Origin: an uncultured Collinsella sp.
GTDB taxonomy: Bacteria; Actinomycetota; Coriobacteriia; Coriobacteriales; Coriobacteriaceae
Reading direction: 5' to 3'
DNA length: 7,346 nt
NCBI GenBank assembly: GCA_900752275.1
Contig: CAADUS010000111.1
Coordinates: 1-7,346 of the forward strand
Below are positions 1-7,200 of the stretch, piece by piece. The position numbers and the translations under genes are program-made. The first letter of the stretch is position 1; each line of letters opens with the position of its first letter. The notes under the pieces were generated by a model. It searched no databases and was not told the DNA's origin. It saw only the letters and a list, made by a program, of their open reading frames with translations.

Positions 1-54
1 GCGTTTGCTTTACGCTCACAACCTGGCGGGTTCTAATCCCGGCACTTGGTAGGT
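1..54 (+). other. 3' edge of an unidentified plus-strand gene
   Basis: These bases precede a hairpin terminator that would stop plus-strand transcription, so they are probably the tail of a gene lying mostly outside the window. All three plus frames are open from position 1. They close with TAA at 34-36, TAG at 50-52 and TAA at 54-56, so the frame cannot be chosen. The three possible tails end in ...QPGGF, ...NPGTW and ...IPALGR. None is diagnostic. A tRNA T-arm-like string is present at about 28-41, but the rest does not fold as a tRNA. No function is assigned. Confidence 0.3.
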
Positions 55-93
55 AAAAGCACGGCCACCAAACGCTGCCGTGCTTGTGCTTTT
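55..93. terminator. Bidirectional intrinsic terminator between the left-edge gene and tRNA-Gly
   Basis: A perfect 9-bp stem pairs AAGCACGGC (57-65) with GCCGTGCTT (77-85) around an 11-base loop. On the plus strand it is followed by GTGCTTTTT. On the minus strand it is followed by TTTTACC, so it can stop both the left-edge gene and the tRNA-Gly transcript. A second, mutually exclusive pairing exists between AAAAGCAC (55-62) and GTGCTTTT (86-93), because GTGCTT is tandemly repeated at 81-91. The pairings are read directly from the sequence; the terminator role is inferred. Confidence 0.75.
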
Positions 94-96
94 TAC

Positions 97-171
97 TGGA
101 GCGGGCAACGGGATTCGAACCCGCGAGTGTCAGCTTGGGAAGCTGATGCCTTACCACTTGGCGATGCCCGC
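97..171 (-). tRNA. tRNA-Gly, anticodon CCC
   Basis: The minus strand folds into a complete cloverleaf. The 7-bp acceptor GCGGGCA pairs perfectly with TGCCCGC. The D-arm lies in TCGCCAAGTGGTAAGGCA. The anticodon arm TCAGC-TTCCCAA-GCTGA has a 5-bp stem and the 7-base loop TTCCCAA, which gives anticodon CCC reading the GGG codon. The T-arm is GCGGG-TTCGAAT-CCCGT. The discriminator base is U, usual for bacterial tRNA-Gly, and the CCA end is encoded (97-99). The gene appears monocistronic, with its own promoter upstream (185-214) and a terminator downstream (55-93). Confidence 0.97.
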
Positions 172-184
172 TTGTGTGTTGGCT

Positions 185-214
185 AGTATAACGCGGTTGT
201 CTTGTTCGATACAA
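185..214 (-). promoter_or_regulatory. Promoter of tRNA-Gly
   Basis: On the minus strand a -35-like TTGTAT (209-214) and a -10 box TATACT (185-190) are separated by 18 bp. The -10 differs from TATAAT at one base. The expected start of transcription lies a few bases upstream of the mature tRNA 5' end at 171, as is normal for bacterial tRNA genes. The -35 is embedded in a short inverted repeat, CTTGT-N5-ACAAG (201-215). Confidence 0.65.
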
Positions 215-423
215 GGGTGTCGATGCTTGTTTTAGCTGTGGAGAATCGTTTGAAAACCGCGCCAATTGTGGAGATGAGGACCTTTGTCTTTCTTTTCTTA
301 CCATCTTCTACCTGCGCTTTTATCTGATTGTTGTATTTGAGCTCGATTTGTCAGAAATCGGGCAAGCTTTTGGTCAGCTTCTGGTACTTACCCGCATGAA
401 CCATGGCGGTAGCCTCATCCTAC

Positions 424-448
424 GCGCCGCGGCCTCCCCGTGCGGCGC
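424..448 (+). promoter_or_regulatory. GC-rich hairpin just upstream of the adhesin ribosome binding site
   Basis: GCGCCGC (424-430) pairs perfectly with GCGGCGC (442-448) around an 11-base loop. It ends 9 bases before the Shine-Dalgarno sequence AAGGAG (458-463). There is no T run, so it is not an intrinsic terminator. It could stabilise the mRNA or modulate access to the start site; this role is inferred. Confidence 0.4.
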
Positions 449-457
449 ACGAGGGAT

Positions 458-463
458 AAGGAG
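458..463 (+). promoter_or_regulatory. Ribosome binding site of the adhesin gene
   Basis: AAGGAG lies 5 bases before the ATG at 469. An in-frame TAA at 457-459 excludes any upstream start in this frame, so the start at 469 is firmly fixed. Confidence 0.9.
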
Positions 464-468
464 CAGCC

Positions 469-3400
469 ATGTCCAACGCACCCACGCACTCTGTCCACAG
501 CGCAATCGCAACAGGTCCGCTGCTCCTGCTCCTCTTTTTTCTGATCGGCTGCCTAGCCCCAGGGACCGCGCTCGCCGTCGATGGGAGTGACGCCCTTAAT
601 TTCCGTACCATAAGCGACGCTTGTGGTCCCTTTGGTGTCGGCAAATACGAAGCACAGGACGCTTCGATTTCATACTGTATGAACCAAGATTGCCCCGCCC
701 CCAGCAAACCGGGAGGATCTTGGCGCGCATATAACCAAGGTTGGACGTGGCTCGATGACGAGTTTGCCGCCATCGTCTGCCACGGATACCCCTCAAATAC
801 ATCCTTTGGCGGTCACAATCTGTCGCCGGACCTCGCTCGTGCCGCCACCCAAATTGCCGTATGGATGCTCAGCGGAACCACACGCCCCGACGGCACCTAT
901 TCGTATACAAATAGCCAGGGAGTTGCCAGGAGCGGCAGATTTTACGAAAACACCGAGGCCGTAGCGGCAGCACGTTGGCTCTACGACAGCGCCAAGTCTG
1001 GATCCATTAAGGCAGCTCCGCATCGGGCCAGGCGCTATCACGGCCCGGTCTCGAGCGAGGGCCGACATCAGGACATGCTCTACGTTTTGCCCGCCGTCTC
1101 CGTATCGTTCCAAAAACAGTCGTCCAAAGCCGACATCACCGCCGGAAACGGCATCTACAAGCTCGATGGCGCGACCTTCGATATCTTTGAAAATGCAGGC
1201 GACACACGCGTTGCTACCATCAAGATGGACAGCAGCGGTCGCGCACAGGCGACACTTTTGCCCAACACGGCATATTATCTGGTCGAAACCAAAGCTCCGG
1301 CGGGTTATATCCCCAGGAGTGACCGCATCGCCTTTTCCACCAGCAATGACGGCGGGAATGTCGTCATCGATGAGCAACCCGGTACCATTACCCTGCGCAT
1401 CGCAAAGGTCGATGCCGCGACAGGGGCAGGTCCTCAAGTCGGCGCGTCACTTGCCGGCGCTGAGTTCACCTGCGTCTCACAGTCTACCCCGGGCTGGACG
1501 CACACCCTCACGACGGATGAGGACGGCTGGGCAATACTTACCGACATCCCCCTGGGCACCTTTACCATCTATGAGTCGAGAGCTCCCGAGGGCTATCTGC
1601 CCTCCGATGAAACCTGGAGCTACACCATCGGGGCCGACCAGCTCGGAGACGTAGGCGTCGTTGAGCTCGAGCGCCGCATCCCCAACACCCCTATCGCTTT
1701 TGACCTTGAGATTTCAAAGTTCAAGGACTACGGCAATAGCGATGGGTCTGGTATAGAGCAGCCGGCGGAAGGCGTGGTCTTTGAAGTGGTAAGCAACACT
1801 TCGCAGCAGGTTGTTGGAACGCTGACCACCAATATCTACGGCTTCGCATCGACCAAAGACCAGGCTGGAGCATGGTTTGGCGCAGGAGGGCGCCCCGATG
1901 GAGTCAGCGGAACCATACCGTATGACCGTGCCGGCTACACCGTTCGTGAGGTTGCCGGCACCGTGCCCGACGGCTTTAAGCAGGCAGGGGAATGGACCAT
2001 CACGGCAGAGCAGATCTCGGACGGCGCAGAACTTCAGTACATCGTAGACAACCACGCCCTGTCGACACATCTTCAAATCGTGAAGCGCGATGCTCAGACT
2101 GGATCCGCCGTACCACTCGCCGGGTTCACCTTTCAGCTGCTCAATGGCAACCGTGAGCCCATCTCGCAAACATCCTGGCATCCCGCCCATACCGTTATGA
2201 ATACCTTTACGTCCGATGAAACCGGCACCGTCACCCTACCCGAATCGCTTAACCCGGGCACGTATTACATACGAGAGATTTCCGCCAAGGAACCGTATCT
2301 TGTTGGAGAAGATCTGGAGATAACGATTCCCGCCGACATGAACTTAACGCCCGTCGCGGTCGCCTCGTTTAACGACGACGCGGCAACAGGAAGCATCGAG
2401 ATCGTTAAGAACGATACCGTAGACGGACACGCCCTTGCCGGCGCTGTTTTTGATATCCGCGCCGCGGGCGATATCGTGCGCCCCGACGGCAGCATTGTTG
2501 CCCTGGACGGCGAAACCGTCACCACCATCACGACCGACGAGCGGGGATTTGCGTGCGCAAATCATCTTTCACTGGGGTGCGGAACAGCCAACTATGAGGT
2601 TATCGAGGCGCAGGCACCCGAAGGATACCTGCTCGACCAAAGCACCCACGCCGTCAAGCTGTCATATACCGACCAGGAAACACCCGTGATCAATGTGCAC
2701 CTCGACGTTTCTAACGACTACACCAAAATCGACATCTCCAAAGTCGATCTGACGGGCAACCAAGAAGTGGAAGGCGCCAGGCTCTCCCTCCACGATGCTG
2801 ACGGAACCGAAATTGACGCTTGGACCTCTTCTGACAAGCCGCATCGCATCGAGCATCTTTCACCCGGCACCTACATCCTGCGCGAAATGATGTCCCCGCG
2901 CACCTACGACCTCGCTCAAGACATGACGTTTGAAATTAAAGCGACGGGAGAAGTGCAGGCGGCGTCCATGAAGGACACACCCATCGAGGTCGAGGGCAGA
3001 GTCGACAAGCGGCAAGAGATCGCCCGCCCTATCGGTAAGGGTCTCGTCGCCAATGGTGATGGCAAAAACCGAGCGGTGACACAATCCGATACGGACGGCT
3101 CCTTCTCCTATACGCTCGATGCTAAAAATGAGTCGAGTACCTGGGTTGATGAATTCACCATCACAGACGATCTCGAGTGTGCCAAAGATGGCGCAGCGAA
3201 ACTTGTTGCCATTGAAACCCCTATTGCCGCCGGAGATTTCGACGGTCTTTGCAACGTGTGGTATCGAACGTCGCCAGCGGGAGGCACCGATACGGGCGAA
3301 CAGGTCAACGCAACGCTCAGCGACGGGCATGACAACCCCTGGCTCGAAACGGATGAAGTCAAAAATCTCCTAGGCGACGATTTGCGCATAGTCGATTACA

Positions 3401-3900
3401 GCAATTGGCATCTTTGGAAAGCAGATATTCCAACAACGAAATCAGTCACCCTCGAGGCAAAAGAACTCGCTCTTTTGGGCGGCACCACCATCACAGGCGT
3501 TCGTCTTGAGTACGGGGCAGTATCGGCCGATTTCACGACAAGAGACACTGCAGAATCTTGGACCCGCGAGGACCTCAAAAACGAGCATGACGACCTTGAT
3601 GATGTGAACGCCGTCCTTGACTCGGATATTCACGGCGCCGTCATCCATATGCAGGCCGCATCGTCTTACACACCCCAGACCGCACTCGCCAACAGCGCTC
3701 GCGTTGACCTCTGTCGCAATGGCGGCGGTAGCAACCTTGAATCGCATGACGAGGATCGCATCATCCAGCGATGCGCCAGACCGCAAGATTTACCTGCAAC
3801 GGGGTCCCTTCCCATCGTCGCCTGCCTCACCGCCTTCATGACCTCCGGCGCCGCGGCAATCTGGTTTGCCCATCTAAAGCTGGCGTCGAAACGTCGCTGA
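469..3900 (+). CDS. LPXTG-anchored thioester-domain adhesin with six CnaB/SpaA-type domains
   Basis: This 1143-residue protein is predicted to be secreted and covalently linked to the cell wall. A hydrophobic signal peptide (about 17-36) ends in ALA before V37. Residues about 40-210 form a thioester domain: Cys70 in SYCMNQ and Gln128 in ATQIAVW match the family's Cys and TQxAIW motifs, which form an internal thioester able to bond to amines on target surfaces. Six CnaB-type beta-sandwich domains follow (about 213-302, 306-408, 409-529, 532-637, 641-750, 752-840), each with a strand-1 Lys (K216, K313, K417, K539, K647, K758) and a central Glu (E273, E369, E494, E603, E713, E806); E-x-x-APxGY-like signatures occur in several. 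Residues 843-1100 form another beta-rich, DUF11-like stalk. The sorting signal is LPATG (1108-1112), a membrane segment and the tail KRR. A sortase is required but none is present here. No other pilus gene is adjacent, so it may be a standalone adhesin or a pilus tip protein. Its ligand cannot be predicted. Confidence 0.95.
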   Translation: MSNAPTHSVHSAIATGPLLLLLFFLIGCLAPGTALAVDGSDALNFRTISDACGPFGVGKYEAQDASISYCMNQDCPAPSKPGGSWRAYNQGWTWLDDEFAAIVCHGYPSNTSFGGHNLSPDLARAATQIAVWMLSGTTRPDGTYSYTNSQGVARSGRFYENTEAVAAARWLYDSAKSGSIKAAPHRARRYHGPVSSEGRHQDMLYVLPAVSVSFQKQSSKADITAGNGIYKLDGATFDIFENAGDTRVATIKMDSSGRAQATLLPNTAYYLVETKAPAGYIPRSDRIAFSTSNDGGNVVIDEQPGTITLRIAKVDAATGAGPQVGASLAGAEFTCVSQSTPGWTHTLTTDEDGWAILTDIPLGTFTIYESRAPEGYLPSDETWSYTIGADQLGDVGVVELERRIPNTPIAFDLEISKFKDYGNSDGSGIEQPAEGVVFEVVSNTSQQVVGTLTTNIYGFASTKDQAGAWFGAGGRPDGVSGTIPYDRAGYTVREVAGTVPDGFKQAGEWTITAEQISDGAELQYIVDNHALSTHLQIVKRDAQTGSAVPLAGFTFQLLNGNREPISQTSWHPAHTVMNTFTSDETGTVTLPESLNPGTYYIREISAKEPYLVGEDLEITIPADMNLTPVAVASFNDDAATGSIEIVKNDTVDGHALAGAVFDIRAAGDIVRPDGSIVALDGETVTTITTDERGFACANHLSLGCGTANYEVIEAQAPEGYLLDQSTHAVKLSYTDQETPVINVHLDVSNDYTKIDISKVDLTGNQEVEGARLSLHDADGTEIDAWTSSDKPHRIEHLSPGTYILREMMSPRTYDLAQDMTFEIKATGEVQAASMKDTPIEVEGRVDKRQEIARPIGKGLVANGDGKNRAVTQSDTDGSFSYTLDAKNESSTWVDEFTITDDLECAKDGAAKLVAIETPIAAGDFDGLCNVWYRTSPAGGTDTGEQVNATLSDGHDNPWLETDEVKNLLGDDLRIVDYSNWHLWKADIPTTKSVTLEAKELALLGGTTITGVRLEYGAVSADFTTRDTAESWTREDLKNEHDDLDDVNAVLDSDIHGAVIHMQAASSYTPQTALANSARVDLCRNGGGSNLESHDEDRIIQRCARPQDLPATGSLPIVACLTAFMTSGAAAIWFAHLKLASKRR

Positions 3901-3906
3901 CGCAAT

Positions 3907-3944
3907 AAAAAGAGGCGAGCCCGTCTCCCGGCTCGCCTCTTTTT
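3907..3944. terminator. Perfect bidirectional terminator between convergent genes
   Basis: AAAAAGAGGCGAGCC (3907-3921) pairs perfectly over 15 bp with GGCTCGCCTCTTTTT (3930-3944) around an 8-base loop. The A tract on one side and T tract on the other make it Rho-independent in both directions. It begins 6 bases after the adhesin stop codon and lies 17 bases beyond the stop of the convergent minus-strand gene, so it serves both transcripts. Confidence 0.95.
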
Positions 3945-3961
3945 CGTGCATGGCGAAATGG

Positions 3962-4180
3962 CTATTCCCCAGATGCAGACCCACCGTCGATGAGCGCTTG
4001 TTCGGACTCGGAGATGCCATCGGCTCCCAAACTCTGCTCGTGCTCCACTTCTTCGCTAATCGTGGACTCGGGCGTTGAGCCTTTAACACCCACGATATAC
4101 GCGGCCCCAAAACCAAGGGCAATGGCGATCAGGGCCAAGATGAGATAGATGGGCCAGTGGCGCTTGATGTACGAAAACAC
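3962..4180 (-). CDS. Small single-pass membrane protein with acidic tail, function unknown
   Basis: This is a 72-residue hypothetical protein. A short basic N-terminus (MFSYIKRHW) is followed by one hydrophobic segment at about 10-32. A Ser/Glu-rich, strongly acidic tail follows at about 34-72, probably disordered. By the positive-inside rule the N-terminus is cytoplasmic and the tail outside. The start is GTG (4178-4180), supported by AAGGAG at 4186-4191 with 5-base spacing; there is no nearby in-frame ATG alternative. It lies 21 bp downstream of the M28-like gene on the same strand, and its ribosome binding site is inside that gap, so the two are almost certainly co-transcribed. I do not recognise a family. 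The downstream terminator and good ribosome binding site argue that it is real. Confidence 0.8.
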   Translation of the reverse strand: MFSYIKRHWPIYLILALIAIALGFGAAYIVGVKGSTPESTISEEVEHEQSLGADGISESEQALIDGGSASGE

Positions 4181-4185
4181 GCAGA

Positions 4186-4191
4186 CTCCTT
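4186..4191 (-). promoter_or_regulatory. Ribosome binding site deciding the GTG start of the small membrane protein
   Basis: AAGGAG on the minus strand is 5 bases from the GTG at 4180. This is the same core and spacing as the adhesin gene, and it supports the GTG start. Confidence 0.85.
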
Positions 4192-4201
4192 AGAGGTCAA
4201 C

Positions 4202-7200
4202 CTACGAACGACGAATGACCTCGGTCACGACCTCGGACACCGTAGCGATATTTGTCGGATTGACGTTGTGCGGCAGATCGTCCTCGGTGTAAGCGCACGC
4301 CAGACGCGGACCGTCAACGCCGGCAATGGTAAGGGCGCGTCGGCTTGCCTCGAGCGCAGCATAGGCGTCGGTCTTGGCATAGGGCATCTCAAATGCACCG
4401 CAATCGACATGGAACGACTTGCACACCTTATTGACCAGGTTCATGATGCGTCGGTCACCCTTGAGCAACTGCTGCTCGCCCTCGACCGTCACGACCGAAA
4501 GCCTGCCGGCACCAATGGACTCAAGGTTGATAAAGAACACGCCGCGGAGCTTGTCGCGATGTGCGGCCAGGAACGCCTTCATGCCGGCGCCGTCACAATC
4601 GGAAGCGCCTGTAGCCACAAACCAGATGTCGTGGCCAAGCAGCTCGTCATCACCCATGGAGGCAACGGCAGCGAGCATATCCTCGGCGGAAGCTCCATCG
4701 GAAGACGTGGCGCCACCCTTCCAGCCGTCGTCGTCATCCTCGAAGTTATCCCACGAACCGATGCCGCGACCAGACTTCTTGGCGTCGTAATCATCCTCGA
4801 CGCCAAGCCAATCGCTCATGCTGCCCTGCTCGTTCTTCTTTTTACGACCGAACAGACCCCCCAAGCCGCGCTTTTGTGGCTTGGCGGCCGAAGCGGCAGG
4901 GGCCGAGATGGTCTCAAACGGCTGAACATCCGAGGTAGCCGGCATGGGAGGAACAGCCGGAGCCGATGTGGGCTCGGGACCCTGTGCCGTCGCGAAGGGA
5001 TCGTTAACCTGAGCCGAAGGGTCGGGAAGGTCGAACAGCGAGGTGCGCGAGGCGACATTGGCCTGCTGCATCGAAGGCATCGAGGGATCGGGGACCGAGG
5101 CCAGCGGAGACGCAGAGGGCATGGGGGTCGGCGCGGATGCTGGGTCGGGAACGTTCATGTTCGGGCGCGGCGACGCCTGAGACGAAATCTGAGCCATCAG
5201 GGCATCGACCGTCTCGGCCTGCGACGGAGCAACGTTGGCAACCGTAGCGCTGGGATCACTCGGTGCGGGCATGGTGAAGATCTGCGTAGAGTAGGGCCTC
5301 GACTCATCCGCCTGTGGAGCTTCGGGGGCCACGGGCTCAGACTCCTTCTCGGAGTTGTCCGCAGCGACCTGTTCCGCCGGGGATTGATCCTCGACCGTAT
5401 CGGGCGCAGTGGGCTCGTCCTCGACAGGAGCGGAAAGAGGCTCGGCGATAGCGGTGCCCTGCTTCTCAAACGTCATCGTGGCATCAAACGACACAGTGCT
5501 GTCGACCGGCTGTTGGGTTTCGAAGGTCGTCGTCTCCCCGGCACCATCCGCAGACGAAGGCTGCGGCGCCTCGAAAGACGTCGTGGCGTCGGCAACATCA
5601 ACGGATGCCGGCTGCTCGGCGTCGTTTTGCTCAAATTCCTGTGCCGCGCGCTCACGCTCGGCCTCGACCGCCTGTTGTTGAGCCACAGCCTCGCGCTCGG
5701 CTGCCTCGCGAGCAGCAGCGCGCTTTTCCTCAAAGTCGTCAACGAGCTTCTTGCCCTTTTCGAATGCCCCCTTAAAGAAATGGGAGGCGCTGGCACCGAT
5801 CGAAGAAAACGCGGAAGCGATATCGGCATGGGGCGTCGTCACCGGGAGCTCGGCAGAAAAATCGGTGTCGCTCTCATAGGACACGCGCTGCGGACATGCA
5901 TCGTAATCGTCCTCGGTATTATCGAGCTCCTCGGGTGCCGGGGCAGGCGCCATGACGTCCAGACCGGCTGCGGAATCGATAGTGGGCTCTGCATCGGTCT
6001 CCGCCTCGATGCCGTTGGCATCATCGGACTGAGCAGCCACGACCGGATCGGGCTGGGGCGCGGGCTCAAACGTCGGCTCCTCGCCCTCTTCGTAATCGAG
6101 CGTGCAGGACTCGGGAAGCATGCCCAGGGCACGGATGGCATCCGAGCCAAATCGGATGTTGCCGGCGGCATTGCGATAAAGCTTGGGCTCGGGTTCGGTC
6201 TGCTCAGCCGCGGCAGGCTCCTCTGCCGACTCGGCAGCGGACTCGTCCGCAACGGGCTCCTCGTCCGGAATATCTTGGACCTGGGGCTCGGGTGCGATGA
6301 CGCCAATCAGGGTCTCGTCGGCAGAGGCACCTTCGAACCCATCGATTTGCTCATCAAAAGCCTCGTCCTTCTCACCCTCGGGAGCGACCGGCTGGCCATA
6401 CTCATCCTCGGTATAGGCAGGCTCTTCGTACTCGACGGTATTGCCGTAATCGTTTTGCTGCTGGGCCGCGGCATACTCGGCCGCCGCACGCGCCATCTCC
6501 TCGGCGCGACGCTTCTGCTCGCCAAAATACGTGTCGAACGGAATATCGTCAGGGAACTCGTTCTCGCCCTGATAGGGGGCGACGTTATCCATGACACCCA
6601 GCATGGCGGCAACAGACGACTTGTTGCAAACCGAGCCGGACGTATAGGGGAGGATAAAACGATTGGAAATGATATTGGCGGCATTGGCGAGAGCCACGAG
6701 AGAGGCAAGGATCGCGACAATCCACAGCAGGACCTTCAACGCGCCGGGAAGCGGCAAGATGCGCAGGATGGCAATAGCCGCGGGAGCAATCGTGGCAATC
6801 GGGAGCAATTTGGCGATCAGTGCTCGATACGGCGCATAGGGTTCGCGAGCGAGCAGCTCGGCGCGCGGTGAGTCATAGTGCGCGACGACGACAACCGGGC
6901 GATTGCGCGGAGAGGCAAGCGGGCCCGACGCCTTGTGGTAGGCGATGACGTTTTGGCTCACGCCCGTCTTACCCAGGCGAGAGATCACGGGGCGACCGGT
7001 TCGCTCGAGCACATAGAGCACGGCTCCGACAATGGCCAACAGGGTGCCGACTAAGCCGATACCGCCGCCAATGCCCATAAGCAGGGCACCGGCAAATGTC
7101 AGAATGCCCGTAACGGCAAACGCCATCCTGCTCGGCGCGGGAGCATTAAACTCCTGCACCTCAGGATCAAAGCCGTGGTTGCGGAAAATTTGAGCGATAT

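Larger units (their letters stand above)
215..468 (+). other. Noncoding leader upstream of the surface adhesin gene
   Basis: I find no convincing gene here. It must hold the promoter and 5' UTR of the adhesin gene, but I cannot place -35 and -10 boxes with confidence. Visible structure includes the 8-bp direct repeat TGTGGAGA at 237-244 and 267-274, exactly 30 bp apart. A 9-bp hairpin with one G-U pair lies at 341-363 (GCTCGATTT with AAATCGGGC, loop GTCAG), followed by AAGCTTTT. A smaller AAGCT/AGCTT pairing is at 364-380, and a GC-rich hairpin just before the ribosome binding site is listed separately. The run at 281-300 is pyrimidine-rich on the plus strand. Confidence 0.5.

Noticed and set aside
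1..50. tRNA-like sequence with GGGTTCTAATCCC resembling a T-arm
   Set aside because: A pyrimidine replaces the invariant purine at position 57 of the T-loop, the T-stem has a mismatch, and an anticodon arm in register does not leave a valid variable loop. There is no CCA end.
350..425. Possible c-di-GMP-I riboswitch (GGGCAAGC followed later by GGTAGCC)
   Set aside because: Only short strings match. The GAAA tetraloop and the GACGCAAAGCC core that define this class are absent.
348..590. Short plus-strand open frame starting with TTG before the adhesin
   Set aside because: It overlaps the well-supported adhesin start in another frame, has no ribosome binding site I can see, and its product is Arg/Ser-rich without features.
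5624..5782. Charged helical segment (EKRAAAREAAEREA and following) considered as an independent coiled-coil protein
   Set aside because: It is in frame inside the M28-like protein with no start or ribosome binding site of its own, so it is a part of the insertion.
4157..6871. A 904-codon open frame on the plus strand, antisense to the M28-like gene
   Set aside because: Its predicted product is a monotonous Gly/Arg/Leu/His-rich string without recognisable domains, as expected for the antisense of a GC-rich gene. It lacks a convincing ribosome binding site. The minus frame has M28 motifs, membrane segments and a good start.
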